A stretch of DNA of 64,000 bases, from positions 1 to 64,000 of the forward strand of contig JADBKH010000006.1 in NCBI GenBank assembly GCA_014896485.1, given 5' to 3'. The first letter of the stretch is position 1, and every line of letters begins with the position of its first letter. The notes under the pieces were generated by a model, which worked only from the letters and a program-made list of their open reading frames with translations, was not told the DNA's origin and did not search any database. A program made the translations under genes and the position numbers. Shown piece after piece: positions 26,081-34,407 of the stretch. Source of the DNA: Bacillota bacterium. Its GTDB lineage: Bacteria > Bacillota > Bacilli > Bu12.

Positions 26081-26752
26081 GTGATGGGCACTGTTCATTC
26101 TGTCGATCGGCGCCAACAGATTCTTGAGCTCTTACAGATGGAGGGCAAGCTCTCTGTCGCCCAACTGGCAAAACGCTTGTGCATTACAGAGATGGCTGTG
26201 CGACGCCACCTGGAGATCCTGCAAGAGTCAGGCGTCATACAGGACGAGGTGGTACGGCATCGTGTGGGCCGGCCCCTGCATCTCTATAGCCTGACGCCGT
26301 CCGCTGACACTGCTTTTCCGCAAGGCTATCGCGCATTGGCCCTCGAGTTGCTTGAAAATGCAGAAGCAATTGGCGGCCCTGCATTGGTAGAAGCACTCTT
26401 TCAACGCCGCACCGAAGAGCTCAGCGGCCGTTTTCAGGACGTTTGCAAAAAAGAGCCTCCCGATCAACGCTTGGCTGCTTTAGAGCGCATTCAAAATGAG
26501 CGGGGCTACTTTGCCCGTTTGATCGAAACAGAACCGAATGTCTGGGAGCTGGAACAGCACCATTGTCCCATTCAAGAAGTCGCTGTGCACTTTCCTCAGG
26601 CCTGCCGCAGTGAGCATGCTCTATTTGCCAACATCACTGGCCTTGCCGTTGAGACCAAGCAGACTTTGTGCGAACAAGACAAACCGCGCTGTTGTGTCTT
26701 TACTTTTCGTGAAAAGAAGGCTGTACCCCGGGAAGCAAAGCCTGCGCGTTGA
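26081..26752 (+). CDS. HTH transcriptional regulator with C-terminal cysteines, SufR-like
   Basis: 223 residues. The N-terminal winged helix (RRQQILELLQMEGKLSVAQL, then ITEMAVRRHLEILQESGVI) is that of DeoR/ArsR-like regulators. The C-terminal half has the pattern of SufR-type iron-sulfur repressors: EQHHCPIQEVAVHFPQACRS and later TLCEQDKPRCC. The Cys spacing is C-x12-C-x21-C-x6-CC, whereas cyanobacterial SufR is C-x12-C-x13-C-x14-C; the first, second and last Cys keep the overall distance. An Fe-S or redox-sensing repressor is likely. I start at GTG 26081, six bases after GGAG; ATG 26084 is equally good. Its end overlaps queG on the other strand by 53 bases. Confidence 0.75.
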   Translation: MMGTVHSVDRRQQILELLQMEGKLSVAQLAKRLCITEMAVRRHLEILQESGVIQDEVVRHRVGRPLHLYSLTPSADTAFPQGYRALALELLENAEAIGGPALVEALFQRRTEELSGRFQDVCKKEPPDQRLAALERIQNERGYFARLIETEPNVWELEQHHCPIQEVAVHFPQACRSEHALFANITGLAVETKQTLCEQDKPRCCVFTFREKKAVPREAKPAR

Positions 26753-27806
26753 CCGCCGCATGTTTTTCTTTTCTCTGTTCAAATCGCTGCAAGGCAGCAT
26801 GAGCTGCTTCCCGTATGGCAGGACGGGCATCGTTACAAGCTTGCTGCAGACGTTGGTACAGCTGCTCAGAAAGCGGCGCAGCGGCCCCCATGGCCAGCAA
26901 TGCATTCCTCTCCAATGTCCTTTTTCCCCGCCATCCTGCAGCTGTTGATCGAAAATGCATCCGGTAAACCGTCGAGGACATTGGATAGAGTGCCTCCCAA
27001 GGCAGGAAATCGGATGCTTTTCCATCGTTCGGCAAAACGGCGGCTGTCCCTTTCTTCAAAACGTCTCGATTGTACGGGCAGACCATCTGACACGTATCAC
27101 ACCCGAAAATCCGATTTCCCCAGCGGGCCTGTATCTCTTGCGGTGGCAACGCCTTGTTTTGGGTTTGATAGGAGAGACAGCGGCTGCTGTCGACCTGCCC
27201 GTTTCCCAGTAAAGCCTGGGTTGGGCAAGCGAGAAGACAGCGCTCACAACGACCACACCCTTGGGGAAGGCGCTTGCTCAGCGGCACGGGGGCATTGGTC
27301 ACCACTTCGCCCAACAAGACGAAAGAACCGTAACCCGGGACGATGAGCAGGCCATTTTTCCCAATGAAGCCCACACCCGCCCGCGCGGCCAGCGACCGTT
27401 CCAGCAAGGGGGTGGTATCGACGGCCATCTCGGCACGATATCCCTCTTCCTCTAGTGCCTGTAGAACGGTCTGCAGGCGGCGGCGCAACCAATCGTGGTA
27501 ATCTGGGCCACGGGCGTAACGTGCGACAAACCCATGCTGCGCATCGCTGCTTCTAGAAGGTGTTGTCCAATAAGGATGGGCAAAGCAGAGGATACGTTGC
27601 GCCCAAGGATACCGCTGTTTTGGATCAACCCGTGCTTGGTCTTCTTGTGGTTCGAAAGAAGCCTGCCACCTTTTCTTTCTCCGTCGCTGCAGCCATTCCG
27701 TATTCACTGTGAGCGGTGCAGAATCCGTGCATCCCCATGCGATCATCCCCGCAGCCTGGGAGGCTTCCGCAACACGTCTGTACAATCCGTCAGGAGTTAC
27801 CCTCAT
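26700..27806 (-). CDS. queG: Epoxyqueuosine reductase QueG
   Basis: Cobalamin- and Fe-S-dependent enzyme that reduces epoxyqueuosine to queuosine in tRNA, the last step of the modification. 368 residues, typical. It shows the N-terminal cobalamin-binding part with VDTTPLLERSLAARAGVGFIGKNG, then two [4Fe-4S] cluster motifs, CGRCERCLLACPTQAL and CDTCQMVCPYN, and C-terminal HEAT-like helices. Its ATG overlaps the uracil-DNA glycosylase stop as ATGA. The 3' end overlaps the convergent regulator gene. Confidence 0.94.
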   Translation of the reverse strand: MRVTPDGLYRRVAEASQAAGMIAWGCTDSAPLTVNTEWLQRRRKKRWQASFEPQEDQARVDPKQRYPWAQRILCFAHPYWTTPSRSSDAQHGFVARYARGPDYHDWLRRRLQTVLQALEEEGYRAEMAVDTTPLLERSLAARAGVGFIGKNGLLIVPGYGSFVLLGEVVTNAPVPLSKRLPQGCGRCERCLLACPTQALLGNGQVDSSRCLSYQTQNKALPPQEIQARWGNRIFGCDTCQMVCPYNRDVLKKGTAAVLPNDGKASDFLPWEALYPMSSTVYRMHFRSTAAGWRGKRTLERNALLAMGAAAPLSEQLYQRLQQACNDARPAIREAAHAALQRFEQRKEKHAAVNAQALLPGVQPSFHEK

Positions 27807-28381
27807 TGCTGGGCTGCCAACTCCTCCAATTTTTTCCGAGCCAACGCCACATCGTCCTCAAGATGCACACGCAATCCTGGATTGCGCAAGACGGCCGCAG
27901 GATGGTATGTAGGCAGCATCCATACGCCCGAACGCTCCACCAACTGACCCCGCACACGGCCCATCGTCGCCTGCGGGTCGAGCAGCGCGTGGACAGCCGA
28001 AAGCCCCAACAACAGTATGACCTTCGGGCGGATAAAGTAGAATTGCCACCGCAGGATAGGCAGGCAGGTAGCTACCTCATCAGGCAGAGGGGTACGATTT
28101 TGAGGCGGCCGGTGCTTCACCACGTTGGTGATATAAACCGATTGGCGAGAAAGGCCTTGCGCTTCCAACACCTGATCGAGGAGCTGTCCGGCACGGCCGA
28201 CGAAAGGTCGCCCCTGCTCATCTTCACGTTGGCCCGGTCCTTCTCCAACGATCATTAACCGGGCGTGTGGATCCCCTTCTCCAAAGACCGTACCCTGTGT
28301 CCCCTCCCAAAGGCGGCAACGCCGACAGCGCATCGCGGCATCACGCACCTCGTCCAACGAAGCAAACCGAATGGGCTCCAC
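27803..28381 (-). CDS. Uracil-DNA glycosylase, family 4 (Fe-S)
   Basis: Removes uracil from DNA; family 4 enzymes carry a [4Fe-4S] cluster and are common in thermophiles. 192 residues. Cys pair CRRC near residue 18, motif A GEGPGQREDEQGRPFVG, the cluster/substrate region NVVKHRPPQNRTPLPDE with CLPILRWQ, and motif HPAAVLRNP near the C-terminus. I choose GTG 28381 behind AGAGGGGAGGAG, since all family features follow it and longer in-frame readings overlap nth. It sits 56 bases after nth and overlaps queG by four bases, forming an nth-udg-queG run. Confidence 0.9.
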   Translation of the reverse strand: MEPIRFASLDEVRDAAMRCRRCRLWEGTQGTVFGEGDPHARLMIVGEGPGQREDEQGRPFVGRAGQLLDQVLEAQGLSRQSVYITNVVKHRPPQNRTPLPDEVATCLPILRWQFYFIRPKVILLLGLSAVHALLDPQATMGRVRGQLVERSGVWMLPTYHPAAVLRNPGLRVHLEDDVALARKKLEELAAQQ

Positions 28382-28437
28382 CTCCTCCCCTCTGCAAAAA
28401 GCCGAGGCGACACGCGCTGGTGCTCCCTGATACGTTT

Positions 28438-29124
28438 TTAGCGCTGCACTTCCGGTTCTGCGCTTGTTTCCAAGCCCTTCGCTCGCACCGCGTTCTCTCT
28501 GCGCTGGCCCCAAGGACAGAGATCGAGGACGGGGCAGGTGGCGCAGTGGGGCGATCGTGCGATACACGTCTGCCGTCCATGGGCGATCAAGACATGATGG
28601 GCGATCACCCAATGATCTTTCGGGATGCGTTGACGCAACTGGGCCTCTGTCTGCTCGGGCGTTTTGGCATCGGCCAAACCCAGTCGGTGAGAGACGCGAA
28701 ACACATGGGTATCTACCGCCAAGGTCGGTTGACCGAACGCATTGGCCAAGACGACATTGGCCGTCTTGCGGCCAACCCCCGGAAGGGTGATGAGTGCTTC
28801 AAAAGAATCGGGCACGTTTCTCCCAAAGCGCAGGCAAAGCTGTTCGGCACACTCCTTCAAAAAACGGGCCTTGTTGTGGTAGAGGCCAATGCCTTGGATC
28901 ATCCTTTCGATTTCATCCAAGTCGGCTTTGCACAATGCTTCAGCATCTGGATAAGCAGCAAAGAGCGCCGGTGTCAACGCATTGACGCGCTTGTCCGTCG
29001 ATTGCGCCGAGAGTATCGTTGCAACCAACAGCTGGTATGGGTTTTCAAAAGAAAGACCGCAGCGCGCATCTGGATAGGCCACTTTCAGACGTGCTAAGAT
29101 CTCCCGATCACGTGCTTTGACCAT
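28438..29124 (-). CDS. nth: Endonuclease III, DNA-(apurinic/apyrimidinic) lyase
   Basis: Bifunctional glycosylase and AP lyase that removes oxidised pyrimidines. 228 residues. The sequence shows LLVATILSAQSTDKRVN, the helix-hairpin-helix LPGVGRKTANVVL with catalytic Lys, VDTHVFRVSHRLGL with catalytic Asp, and the cluster motif C-x6-C-x2-C-x5-C (CIARSPHCATCPVLDLC). The C-terminus has a 15-residue charged extension. I start at ATG 29124, seven bases after GGAGA. First gene of the nth-udg-queG run, read from an extended -10 promoter. Confidence 0.95.
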   Translation of the reverse strand: MVKARDREILARLKVAYPDARCGLSFENPYQLLVATILSAQSTDKRVNALTPALFAAYPDAEALCKADLDEIERMIQGIGLYHNKARFLKECAEQLCLRFGRNVPDSFEALITLPGVGRKTANVVLANAFGQPTLAVDTHVFRVSHRLGLADAKTPEQTEAQLRQRIPKDHWVIAHHVLIAHGRQTCIARSPHCATCPVLDLCPWGQRRENAVRAKGLETSAEPEVQR

Positions 29125-29158
29125 GAATCGTCTCCAGAGATTTCCCAATCGTTTTTCT

Positions 29159-29167
29159 AGTATAGCA
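29159..29167 (-). promoter_or_regulatory. Extended -10 promoter before nth
   Basis: TGCTATACT on the minus strand (TG-N-TATACT) lies 35 bases before the nth ATG. No good -35 box is present, as expected for an extended -10 promoter. Confidence 0.5.
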
Positions 29168-29214
29168 TTCTTGACAGAGGTTTGGGCTTAAGGGGATACC
29201 CGTATATCGCTTCT

Positions 29215-29243
29215 TTATTATGATGTCCAAAAGATGCTATAGT
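29215..29243 (+). promoter_or_regulatory. Extended -10 promoter before ygzB-like gene
   Basis: TTATTA, 17 bases, TATAGT, with TG one base before the -10 box. It lies 30 bases before the GTG start of the ygzB-like gene and is divergent from the similar nth promoter. Confidence 0.55.
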
Positions 29244-29272
29244 TCTAAGCAAGAGAGCGAAGAGGTGAATTC

Positions 29273-29611
29273 GTGGGTCAGGCAAACGTCAACAAAATCC
29301 GCAACCTGCCTATGGCAGGAATGATCCTCGGCTTCTGCTTCATCGTTGGAATGTACTTTGCAGTACGGGGAGAATTGCATTTACTCGCGACCATTCTCGG
29401 GAGCATCGGGGCCCTGGTGCTGATCGCCGCTGTTGCCGGTTACTTTATAGCAGGTGCCATTTCCATGCGTTCTGCAGTCTTTATTTGCTGCCCTGCCTGT
29501 CATGCCCAGATTCGTGTGATGGGCAGCAAGGACTTTTGTCTCCGCTGCCATATCCCACTGCGACTCAACGAAGATGGCAGATGGGAAGCAGCGGCAACCA
29601 CCACAAAATAG
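29273..29611 (+). CDS. ygzB: YgzB-like membrane protein with zinc ribbon (DUF2614)
   Basis: 112 residues of the YgzB/DUF2614 family, function unknown. Two hydrophobic helices (LPMAGMILGFCFIVGMYFAV and ATILGSIGALVLIAAVAGYF) precede a cytoplasmic zinc ribbon formed by CPACHAQIRVMG and DFCLRCHIPL. The order of membrane hairpin then CxxC...CxxC agrees with B. subtilis YgzB. The start is GTG 29273 with GAGGTG five bases upstream. It is transcribed divergently from nth. Confidence 0.8.
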   Translation: MGQANVNKIRNLPMAGMILGFCFIVGMYFAVRGELHLLATILGSIGALVLIAAVAGYFIAGAISMRSAVFICCPACHAQIRVMGSKDFCLRCHIPLRLNEDGRWEAAATTTK

Positions 29612-29635
29612 GCGATCCGACCGGGACAATACGCC

Positions 29636-29665
29636 CACACCCTGTACAGTGCCAGCCATACCTTA
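29636..29665 (+). promoter_or_regulatory. Possible sigma-K promoter before the YjcZ-like gene
   Basis: CATACCTTA (29657-29665) matches the sigma-K -10 pattern CATA-N3-TA, and AC lies 16 bases upstream as the short sigma-K -35 element. YjcZ-type genes are typical mother-cell genes, which is why I give this weak match some weight. Confidence 0.35.
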
Positions 29666-29726
29666 GGTAACGTCGGAGCGTTTGTAGCGCCGACAAACCG
29701 ACGAGATCTTCAAGGAGGCGGCCGAA

Positions 29727-29813
29727 ATGGCAGATTCCGTGGGCTTTTTTGGGGGAAAGAACCTCATCTTTGTCCTATTGGTACTTTGGCTTATCTCGTC
29801 TTTGGATAACTGA
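29727..29813 (+). CDS. YjcZ-like sporulation micro-protein, 28 residues
   Basis: A 28-residue protein: a Gly/Phe-rich start (ADSVGFFGGKN) and a single hydrophobic helix LIFVLLVLWLISSLDN. The size, Gly-Phe start and one membrane span resemble YjcZ-family sporulation micro-proteins. AAGGAGG is seven bases before the ATG, an excellent ribosome binding site, so translation is very likely despite its size. A similar protein follows 94 bases downstream. Confidence 0.7.
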   Translation: MADSVGFFGGKNLIFVLLVLWLISSLDN

Positions 29814-29835
29814 GCGCAAGAAGCATTTCATGCGG

Positions 29836-29860
29836 AGGGCGAGCTGATTTGGCCCGCCCT
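29836..29860 (+). terminator. Hairpin with U-rich tail after the YjcZ-like gene
   Basis: AGGGCG and CGCCCT pair around a 13-base loop and are followed by TCTTTTCTCT. The stem is only six pairs, so it may be a leaky terminator or attenuator between the two micro-protein genes. Confidence 0.5.
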
Positions 29861-29907
29861 TCTTTTCTCTCCATCGTTGCGGATGATTGCTGCAGGGGGA
29901 AAAGTTC

Positions 29908-30048
29908 ATGTCATTGATCGAAGAAGTGAGTCGCTTGCACGGCCCTGTTTACGTTTTGTTCGTCTTATGGCTGATCGGTTCGCTCACAGACCGATCGGGC
30001 GCCTACGCCTCCGATCAGGATGCTGACTACCAAACCGGTGTCACCTGA
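29908..30048 (+). CDS. Second single-span micro-protein, 46 residues
   Basis: 46 residues: a short N-terminal helix, a hydrophobic span PVYVLFVLWLIGSLTD, then a polar Asp/Tyr-rich tail. The span resembles that of the preceding micro-protein (shared V-LWLI-SL-D pattern), so the two are probably paralogues or a pair. GGGGGAAAAG precedes the ATG. Its last 22 bases overlap the end of the convergent thioesterase gene. A small membrane protein active in spore formation is my inference from the neighbour only. Confidence 0.6.
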   Translation: MSLIEEVSRLHGPVYVLFVLWLIGSLTDRSGAYASDQDADYQTGVT

Positions 30049-30533
30049 ATGGCCGCGGAGAGGCGTTCCCACAGTTGCGGATGATGTTTGCGCAGATCGA
30101 CCGCTCGGTTTTGCTGCATGTCCATCCACGGATGGGTCGTATAGCCCCGTGCATAGATGAAGTCGCCATCGACGACTGGTGAAACACGCTGCTGAAGCTC
30201 CGCTACCGCGGAAGCTGCAACGATCGCATAGTGGAACTGCAACTTGGTCCGGGAGAAAGAAGAGACGACCGTACAGACAGCGATCTGATCGCCAGGTATC
30301 AGCGTGCGCTGATACGTACAGTATGCCTCTGTTGCGACCAAAACGATCGAGGTGCCCTCAAAGAGTCTCCGGTATTCGTCGACACGCTCGCGCAAATAAT
30401 CCGTCCGCCCTTCAACAAACCAGTCGAAGTAGTTGACCTGATAGGCAATACCTGCAGGATCACACTCCCCCCAACGAACACGCAAAGGGGTAAAGACAGA
30501 CTGGCGGAGATCGAAACGCAGATTCTTCTGCAC
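30027..30533 (-). CDS. Acyl-CoA thioesterase, 4HBT hotdog family
   Basis: 168-residue hotdog-fold protein of the 4-hydroxybenzoyl-CoA thioesterase/YbgC type, hydrolysing acyl-CoA or acyl-ACP thioesters. The active-site segment VRWGECDPAGIAYQVNYFDW near residue 20 has the catalytic Asp. Substrate is unknown. I start at GTG 30533, seven bases after AAAGGAG; the longer in-frame reading overlaps the neighbouring methyltransferase stop and lacks a site. It follows the RNA methyltransferase by 16 bases on the same strand. Confidence 0.88.
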   Translation of the reverse strand: MQKNLRFDLRQSVFTPLRVRWGECDPAGIAYQVNYFDWFVEGRTDYLRERVDEYRRLFEGTSIVLVATEAYCTYQRTLIPGDQIAVCTVVSSFSRTKLQFHYAIVAASAVAELQQRVSPVVDGDFIYARGYTTHPWMDMQQNRAVDLRKHHPQLWERLSAAIQVTPVW

Positions 30534-30549
30534 GGCCACACTCCTTTGA

Positions 30550-31914
30550 TTAACGATGTTCAAATCCAACGACGGTCTCGATATGGGCGGTTTGGGGAAA
30601 AAGGTCAAAGGGTTGTACGCGTGTCACCCGATACGCGTTTGACAGGCGAGCGGCATCACGGGCCAGCGTCTGCGGGTTGCAGGAGATATAGACCAATCGC
30701 GGCACCCCAGCGGTCAGGATGGCATCAAGTACCGCTGGTTCTGCCCCTTTGCGCGGCGGGTCGAGCAAGAGACGATCCACCGGCTGTCTTTCTGCCACCC
30801 AACGCATCAGAAAGTGCGCTGCAGTATCGGCATAGAAGTCTACATTCGCTACATGATTGCGTACCGCATTCGCTTGGGCATCTTGTACAGCCTGCCGGTT
30901 GCTTTCCACCCCCACGGCCCATTTGACCTGGGATGCCATCCACAACGTGGTGGTCCCTACCCCGCAGTACAGGTCGACAAGGGTCTCCGTCCCCTCACAC
31001 TGCAGCGCTTCTTGCGCAGCATTGTACATCTTTTCGGCTACAGGCGGATTGACTTGGAAAAAGGCGCCTGCAGACAGATGAAAGTGCAGATCACCCAGAT
31101 GCTCGTTGAGAAACGATCGTCCCCAGCAAAGGTGCCACTCCGAACCGAGGATCACATTGGTTGCAACCGGCTGGACATTCTGTACCACACCCACCAAGCC
31201 ATCGATCTCATCGACCAGTGTTTTTACGACTGCATCAAGCCACGAAACCGTACGCACGCGGGTGACCAAAATGACCAGTACTTCCCGACCACGCTCCCCG
31301 ACACGCACGACGACATGACGCAATTCGCCATTCTGTCTCGTTTCATCATAGCCAGCAATGTGGTACTGCCGAATCAGGCGCTGCAGGACAGCAAGCACCC
31401 GATTGGCAGGTGGCTGCGCAATGGGACAGGTTTCGACGTTGACGATCTGATGGCTGTGGGATGCAAAGTAGCCGATTTGCGTCCCTCTGGACGTTTGAAC
31501 AACAGGCATTTCAATCTTGTTGCGATACGCCCAAGGCGTAAGGTTGACCGTCTCCTCAACATCGACAGAAAGGTGGGCAATCCGTCGAAAAGCATCGGCG
31601 ACGACTTGACGTTTGTGCACCTGTTGGGCTTCTGCACTCCAATGCTGCAGCTGGCAGCCCCCACACCGCCCAAAGACTGGACAACGGGGCAGTACACGCT
31701 CAGGGCTTTCATCGTACCGCTGCAACAGCCGTGCCTCTGCATAACCGCGCCGTGGGTGGACGGCTTCCACTTGAACCCGTCCCTTTTCTCCGGGTAAAAG
31801 TCCAGCTACAAAAAGGGTTGCTCCGTTGACATGCAGGACTCCCCTGCCATCCTGTGTCACTCCTTCGGCCGGACCGGTCAAGGTAACCCCTGGGCGTATC
31901 TCTTGCGACATCAT
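30550..31914 (-). CDS. rlmD: 23S rRNA (uracil-C5)-methyltransferase, RumA/RlmD family
   Basis: SAM-dependent enzyme that makes 5-methyluridine in 23S rRNA. About 454 residues: TRAM domain at the N-terminus (GRGVLHVNGATLFVAGLLPG), an iron-sulfur motif CPVFGRCGGCQLQHW with a further Cys in ETCPIA, a SAM site VDLYCGVGTTTLWMA, LLLDPPRKGAEP and the catalytic Cys in LVYISCNPQTLARD. Bacilli often have one such enzyme acting on two uridines (RlmCD), which this could be. The ATG at 31914 (or 31911) lies 9 bases after the dehydrogenase stop and has only a weak ribosome binding site, suggesting coupling. Confidence 0.92.
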   Translation of the reverse strand: MMSQEIRPGVTLTGPAEGVTQDGRGVLHVNGATLFVAGLLPGEKGRVQVEAVHPRRGYAEARLLQRYDESPERVLPRCPVFGRCGGCQLQHWSAEAQQVHKRQVVADAFRRIAHLSVDVEETVNLTPWAYRNKIEMPVVQTSRGTQIGYFASHSHQIVNVETCPIAQPPANRVLAVLQRLIRQYHIAGYDETRQNGELRHVVVRVGERGREVLVILVTRVRTVSWLDAVVKTLVDEIDGLVGVVQNVQPVATNVILGSEWHLCWGRSFLNEHLGDLHFHLSAGAFFQVNPPVAEKMYNAAQEALQCEGTETLVDLYCGVGTTTLWMASQVKWAVGVESNRQAVQDAQANAVRNHVANVDFYADTAAHFLMRWVAERQPVDRLLLDPPRKGAEPAVLDAILTAGVPRLVYISCNPQTLARDAARLSNAYRVTRVQPFDLFPQTAHIETVVGFEHR

Positions 31915-31922
31915 GAACCGAC

Positions 31923-32879
31923 TCAATAGCCACGCTCCAAATCGACGACATTGATCCACTGTTCCAAGGGCGCACCCTGTAAAAACAGGGGTACATTCGA
32001 CCAAAAGATCGCCATTGCACGATCAAGATAAAACGGAGAATGGCCCGATGAATGGGCCGTGATCCAGACATTGGGCATCGACCAGAAGGGATGATCGGCA
32101 GGGAGAGGTTCGTTTTCCACGACATCCAGCACCGCACCACGGATGCGTCCTTGCGTAAGGGCATTCAACAAGGCCATCTCATCGACCACGCGCCCGCGTG
32201 CGATGTTGATCAGCACCGCCGAAGGACGCATGTGGGAAAGTACCTGCACGTCCACCAAATGGTATGTGGCACGGGTCAGCGGCAGCGCCAGCACAAAATA
32301 ATCGGCCAAAGAAGCTGCTTCTTTTAGCTGCGTAACTGGCCAGATACGGTGGTAACCGGGTGTGAGCCGTCCGGCAGTGTTGACGCCGAAAACGCGCATC
32401 CCCAACGCGCGTGCACGGGCGGCAATCGCATTGCCAATGGCGCCCGTTCCCACAATCACGACAGATTTTCCCGATAGTTCACCGACTTCTTCTTTGCTCT
32501 GCCAGGAATGGGCACGCTGCGCTTCCCACAGTTGATAAAAATGGCGTTCGTTGGCCAACATTGCCCCGATCACATACTCCGCAATCGGAATGGCGTGTAT
32601 GCCACGGGAGTTGGTCACGATCACATGACGTCGGGCCAATTCTTCCAAAGGCAGGGGATCAACCCCCGCCGAGAGGACATGATACCACCGCAATCGTTCT
32701 GCGGCTTCAACCTCTTTGCCCAACCCCCGTCCCTCAGATCCATAGCCGATCCAGATCTCTGCCCCATGTCGCGCACGTTCAGCTTCCACGGGATCGGTCA
32801 CACAGCGGATGGAAAGTCCCCATCGATCAGCCGGTGCCAAAAGTCGCTGAGGGAGCTGAACCATACTCACCGCCTGCAC
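31923..32879 (-). CDS. D-2-hydroxyacid dehydrogenase, NAD(P)-dependent
   Basis: 318 residues with the two-domain fold of D-isomer-specific 2-hydroxyacid dehydrogenases. It shows the Rossmann motif VVIVGTGAIGNAIAARA, the segment LINIARGRVVDEMALL with catalytic Arg, the Glu-containing DVVENEPLPADHPFW, and a C-terminal His (TAHSSGHSP). The oxoacid substrate is unknown. I place the start at GTG 32879, seven bases after GGGAGGAG; ATG 32900 or 32864 are alternatives. It follows ppx by about 25 bases on the same strand. Confidence 0.88.
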   Translation of the reverse strand: MQAVSMVQLPQRLLAPADRWGLSIRCVTDPVEAERARHGAEIWIGYGSEGRGLGKEVEAAERLRWYHVLSAGVDPLPLEELARRHVIVTNSRGIHAIPIAEYVIGAMLANERHFYQLWEAQRAHSWQSKEEVGELSGKSVVIVGTGAIGNAIAARARALGMRVFGVNTAGRLTPGYHRIWPVTQLKEAASLADYFVLALPLTRATYHLVDVQVLSHMRPSAVLINIARGRVVDEMALLNALTQGRIRGAVLDVVENEPLPADHPFWSMPNVWITAHSSGHSPFYLDRAMAIFWSNVPLFLQGAPLEQWINVVDLERGY

Positions 32880-32904
32880 GGTCTTTCTCCTCCCATTCAT
32901 TGCT

Positions 32905-34407
32905 TCAAAGATTTTCTTCAATGTCGAAAGCGAGTGTCCAGCCGAACTGCTTTCGAAAAGGGTTTTCCAATGGAGCGGCCATCGTCGCGCAAAGCGGTCG
33001 TAAAAGTGGACCAACCCCGATGACCAAGCATTCCTGTTTCGGATTGGCAACTACCCCAGAAGGAAATACATCGAGCCGAACCAACATTTCGGCCAGTCGG
33101 AGGATCAGCTGCAATTGGCGCAACAAATGGCGCCGCTCCTCTGGAAGCAGTGCAAGATACGGTTTGACGCTCCGCCCGTTGCCATGTTGGAGCGTTCCGG
33201 CAAGCAGTGTCGCCAGGAGCATCTCCTCCTGCTCCAATCCATAAAGCTGGCTGTGGAGCAGGATATAGAGGGTATGCCGATCGGCATTGTAGCCGCTGAT
33301 CCAGCGGCCTGCCTCACACAACCAGGCTGCCGGATAAAGCAGTCGCTCTCCCTTTTCTTCCAATTTTCCCGATGCGATCAACGGATGGAGCAATTGCTGG
33401 CAGATCTCCCACCGGCGTTGGGCACGTTCCCTATCCAAATGAAACCACCGCAACAGGTTGCTTACGCTTTCTTGCAGCGGATCCTCGACAACCGGCGTAC
33501 TTTGGGAGCGCAGCTTCGCAAAGAAAAGCCCGTCCCGCAGCCCGACGCCTGAAACGACGAACTGGGAAACGTGGAGTCTTCGGCAGAGTGCGCCAAAGAT
33601 CGCCGAGCCTCCCAAGATGATATCGGCCCGATCTTTGGAGAGCCCATCGATCTGTCTGCGCTTGCTCAAATCGAGCGACCACAACCGCTCGACAAGGCGT
33701 GCCAACGTCTCGCTGGGGAGACGGTACATATGCGCGACATCGACCAACCCGCCCGTGCGACGCCGCTCGATCTTCCCTAGCGCACGAGCGGTGCCTCCCA
33801 CACCGACAACGGGAAGATCCGATCCTTTTCCCAACCAGGTCACCGTATCGAGCACCGTATCGACCGCATCCAGGCAGGCAGATAAGGCAGCAGAAGAGGC
33901 TAGACCGCCTGCTGCAAAACGCTGTGTCATGGTGACAGCACCCACAGGGAGGCTGATCATCCCTGTAGGCCGTCGTCCTTGCATGAGGATCAGCTCGGTG
34001 CTTGCCCCACCCACATCGGCAATGAGTGCATCGTGCAGCGGTGTTGCATTTGCGACGGCGACATAGTCGTAATAGGCCTCTTCTTCTCCGGACAGGATCC
34101 GGAATTTCCATCCGGTCACACGATAGACGGCATCCAGAAAAGGCTTGGGATCGGCCAGCGAACGCACCGCAGCTGTCGCTACCGGTAAGACAGTGTCACA
34201 TCTTTCTTGCGCACAGATCCGAGCAAAGCCCTGCAACGCCATCAATGCCTGCTCTACCGCTTCTTGCCGAAGCGTGCCATCGGCATTGCGGGCACCCAAC
34301 CGTGCCACCGCCTTCGCTTCTGCGACCACATGGTAGCCTGAGTCGCCCGCTTCCATCATGAGCAGACGGATCGAATTGGAGCCCAAATCAACGATCGCCA
34401 AGCGCAC
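32905..34407 (-). CDS. ppx: Exopolyphosphatase / guanosine pentaphosphatase, Ppx/GppA family
   Basis: Member of the ASKHA fold Ppx/GppA family, which degrades polyphosphate or pppGpp. 500 residues. N-terminal MRLAIVDLGSNSIRLLMMEA, SGEEEAYYDYVAV with catalytic Glu, DVGGASTELIL, LPVGAVTMTQRF and GVGGTARAL are diagnostic; the C-terminal part is the HD-like helical domain. The start is GTG 34407, overlapping the end of the adjacent kinase-like gene by 20 bases, so they are translationally linked. That link is the main hint for the role of its two odd neighbours. Confidence 0.92.
   Translation of the reverse strand: MRLAIVDLGSNSIRLLMMEAGDSGYHVVAEAKAVARLGARNADGTLRQEAVEQALMALQGFARICAQERCDTVLPVATAAVRSLADPKPFLDAVYRVTGWKFRILSGEEEAYYDYVAVANATPLHDALIADVGGASTELILMQGRRPTGMISLPVGAVTMTQRFAAGGLASSAALSACLDAVDTVLDTVTWLGKGSDLPVVGVGGTARALGKIERRRTGGLVDVAHMYRLPSETLARLVERLWSLDLSKRRQIDGLSKDRADIILGGSAIFGALCRRLHVSQFVVSGVGLRDGLFFAKLRSQSTPVVEDPLQESVSNLLRWFHLDRERAQRRWEICQQLLHPLIASGKLEEKGERLLYPAAWLCEAGRWISGYNADRHTLYILLHSQLYGLEQEEMLLATLLAGTLQHGNGRSVKPYLALLPEERRHLLRQLQLILRLAEMLVRLDVFPSGVVANPKQECLVIGVGPLLRPLCATMAAPLENPFRKQFGWTLAFDIEENL

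Noticed and set aside
30814-31797. 327-codon open frame opposite the RNA methyltransferase
   Set aside because: No motif and no ribosome binding site; the minus-strand gene has all catalytic residues.
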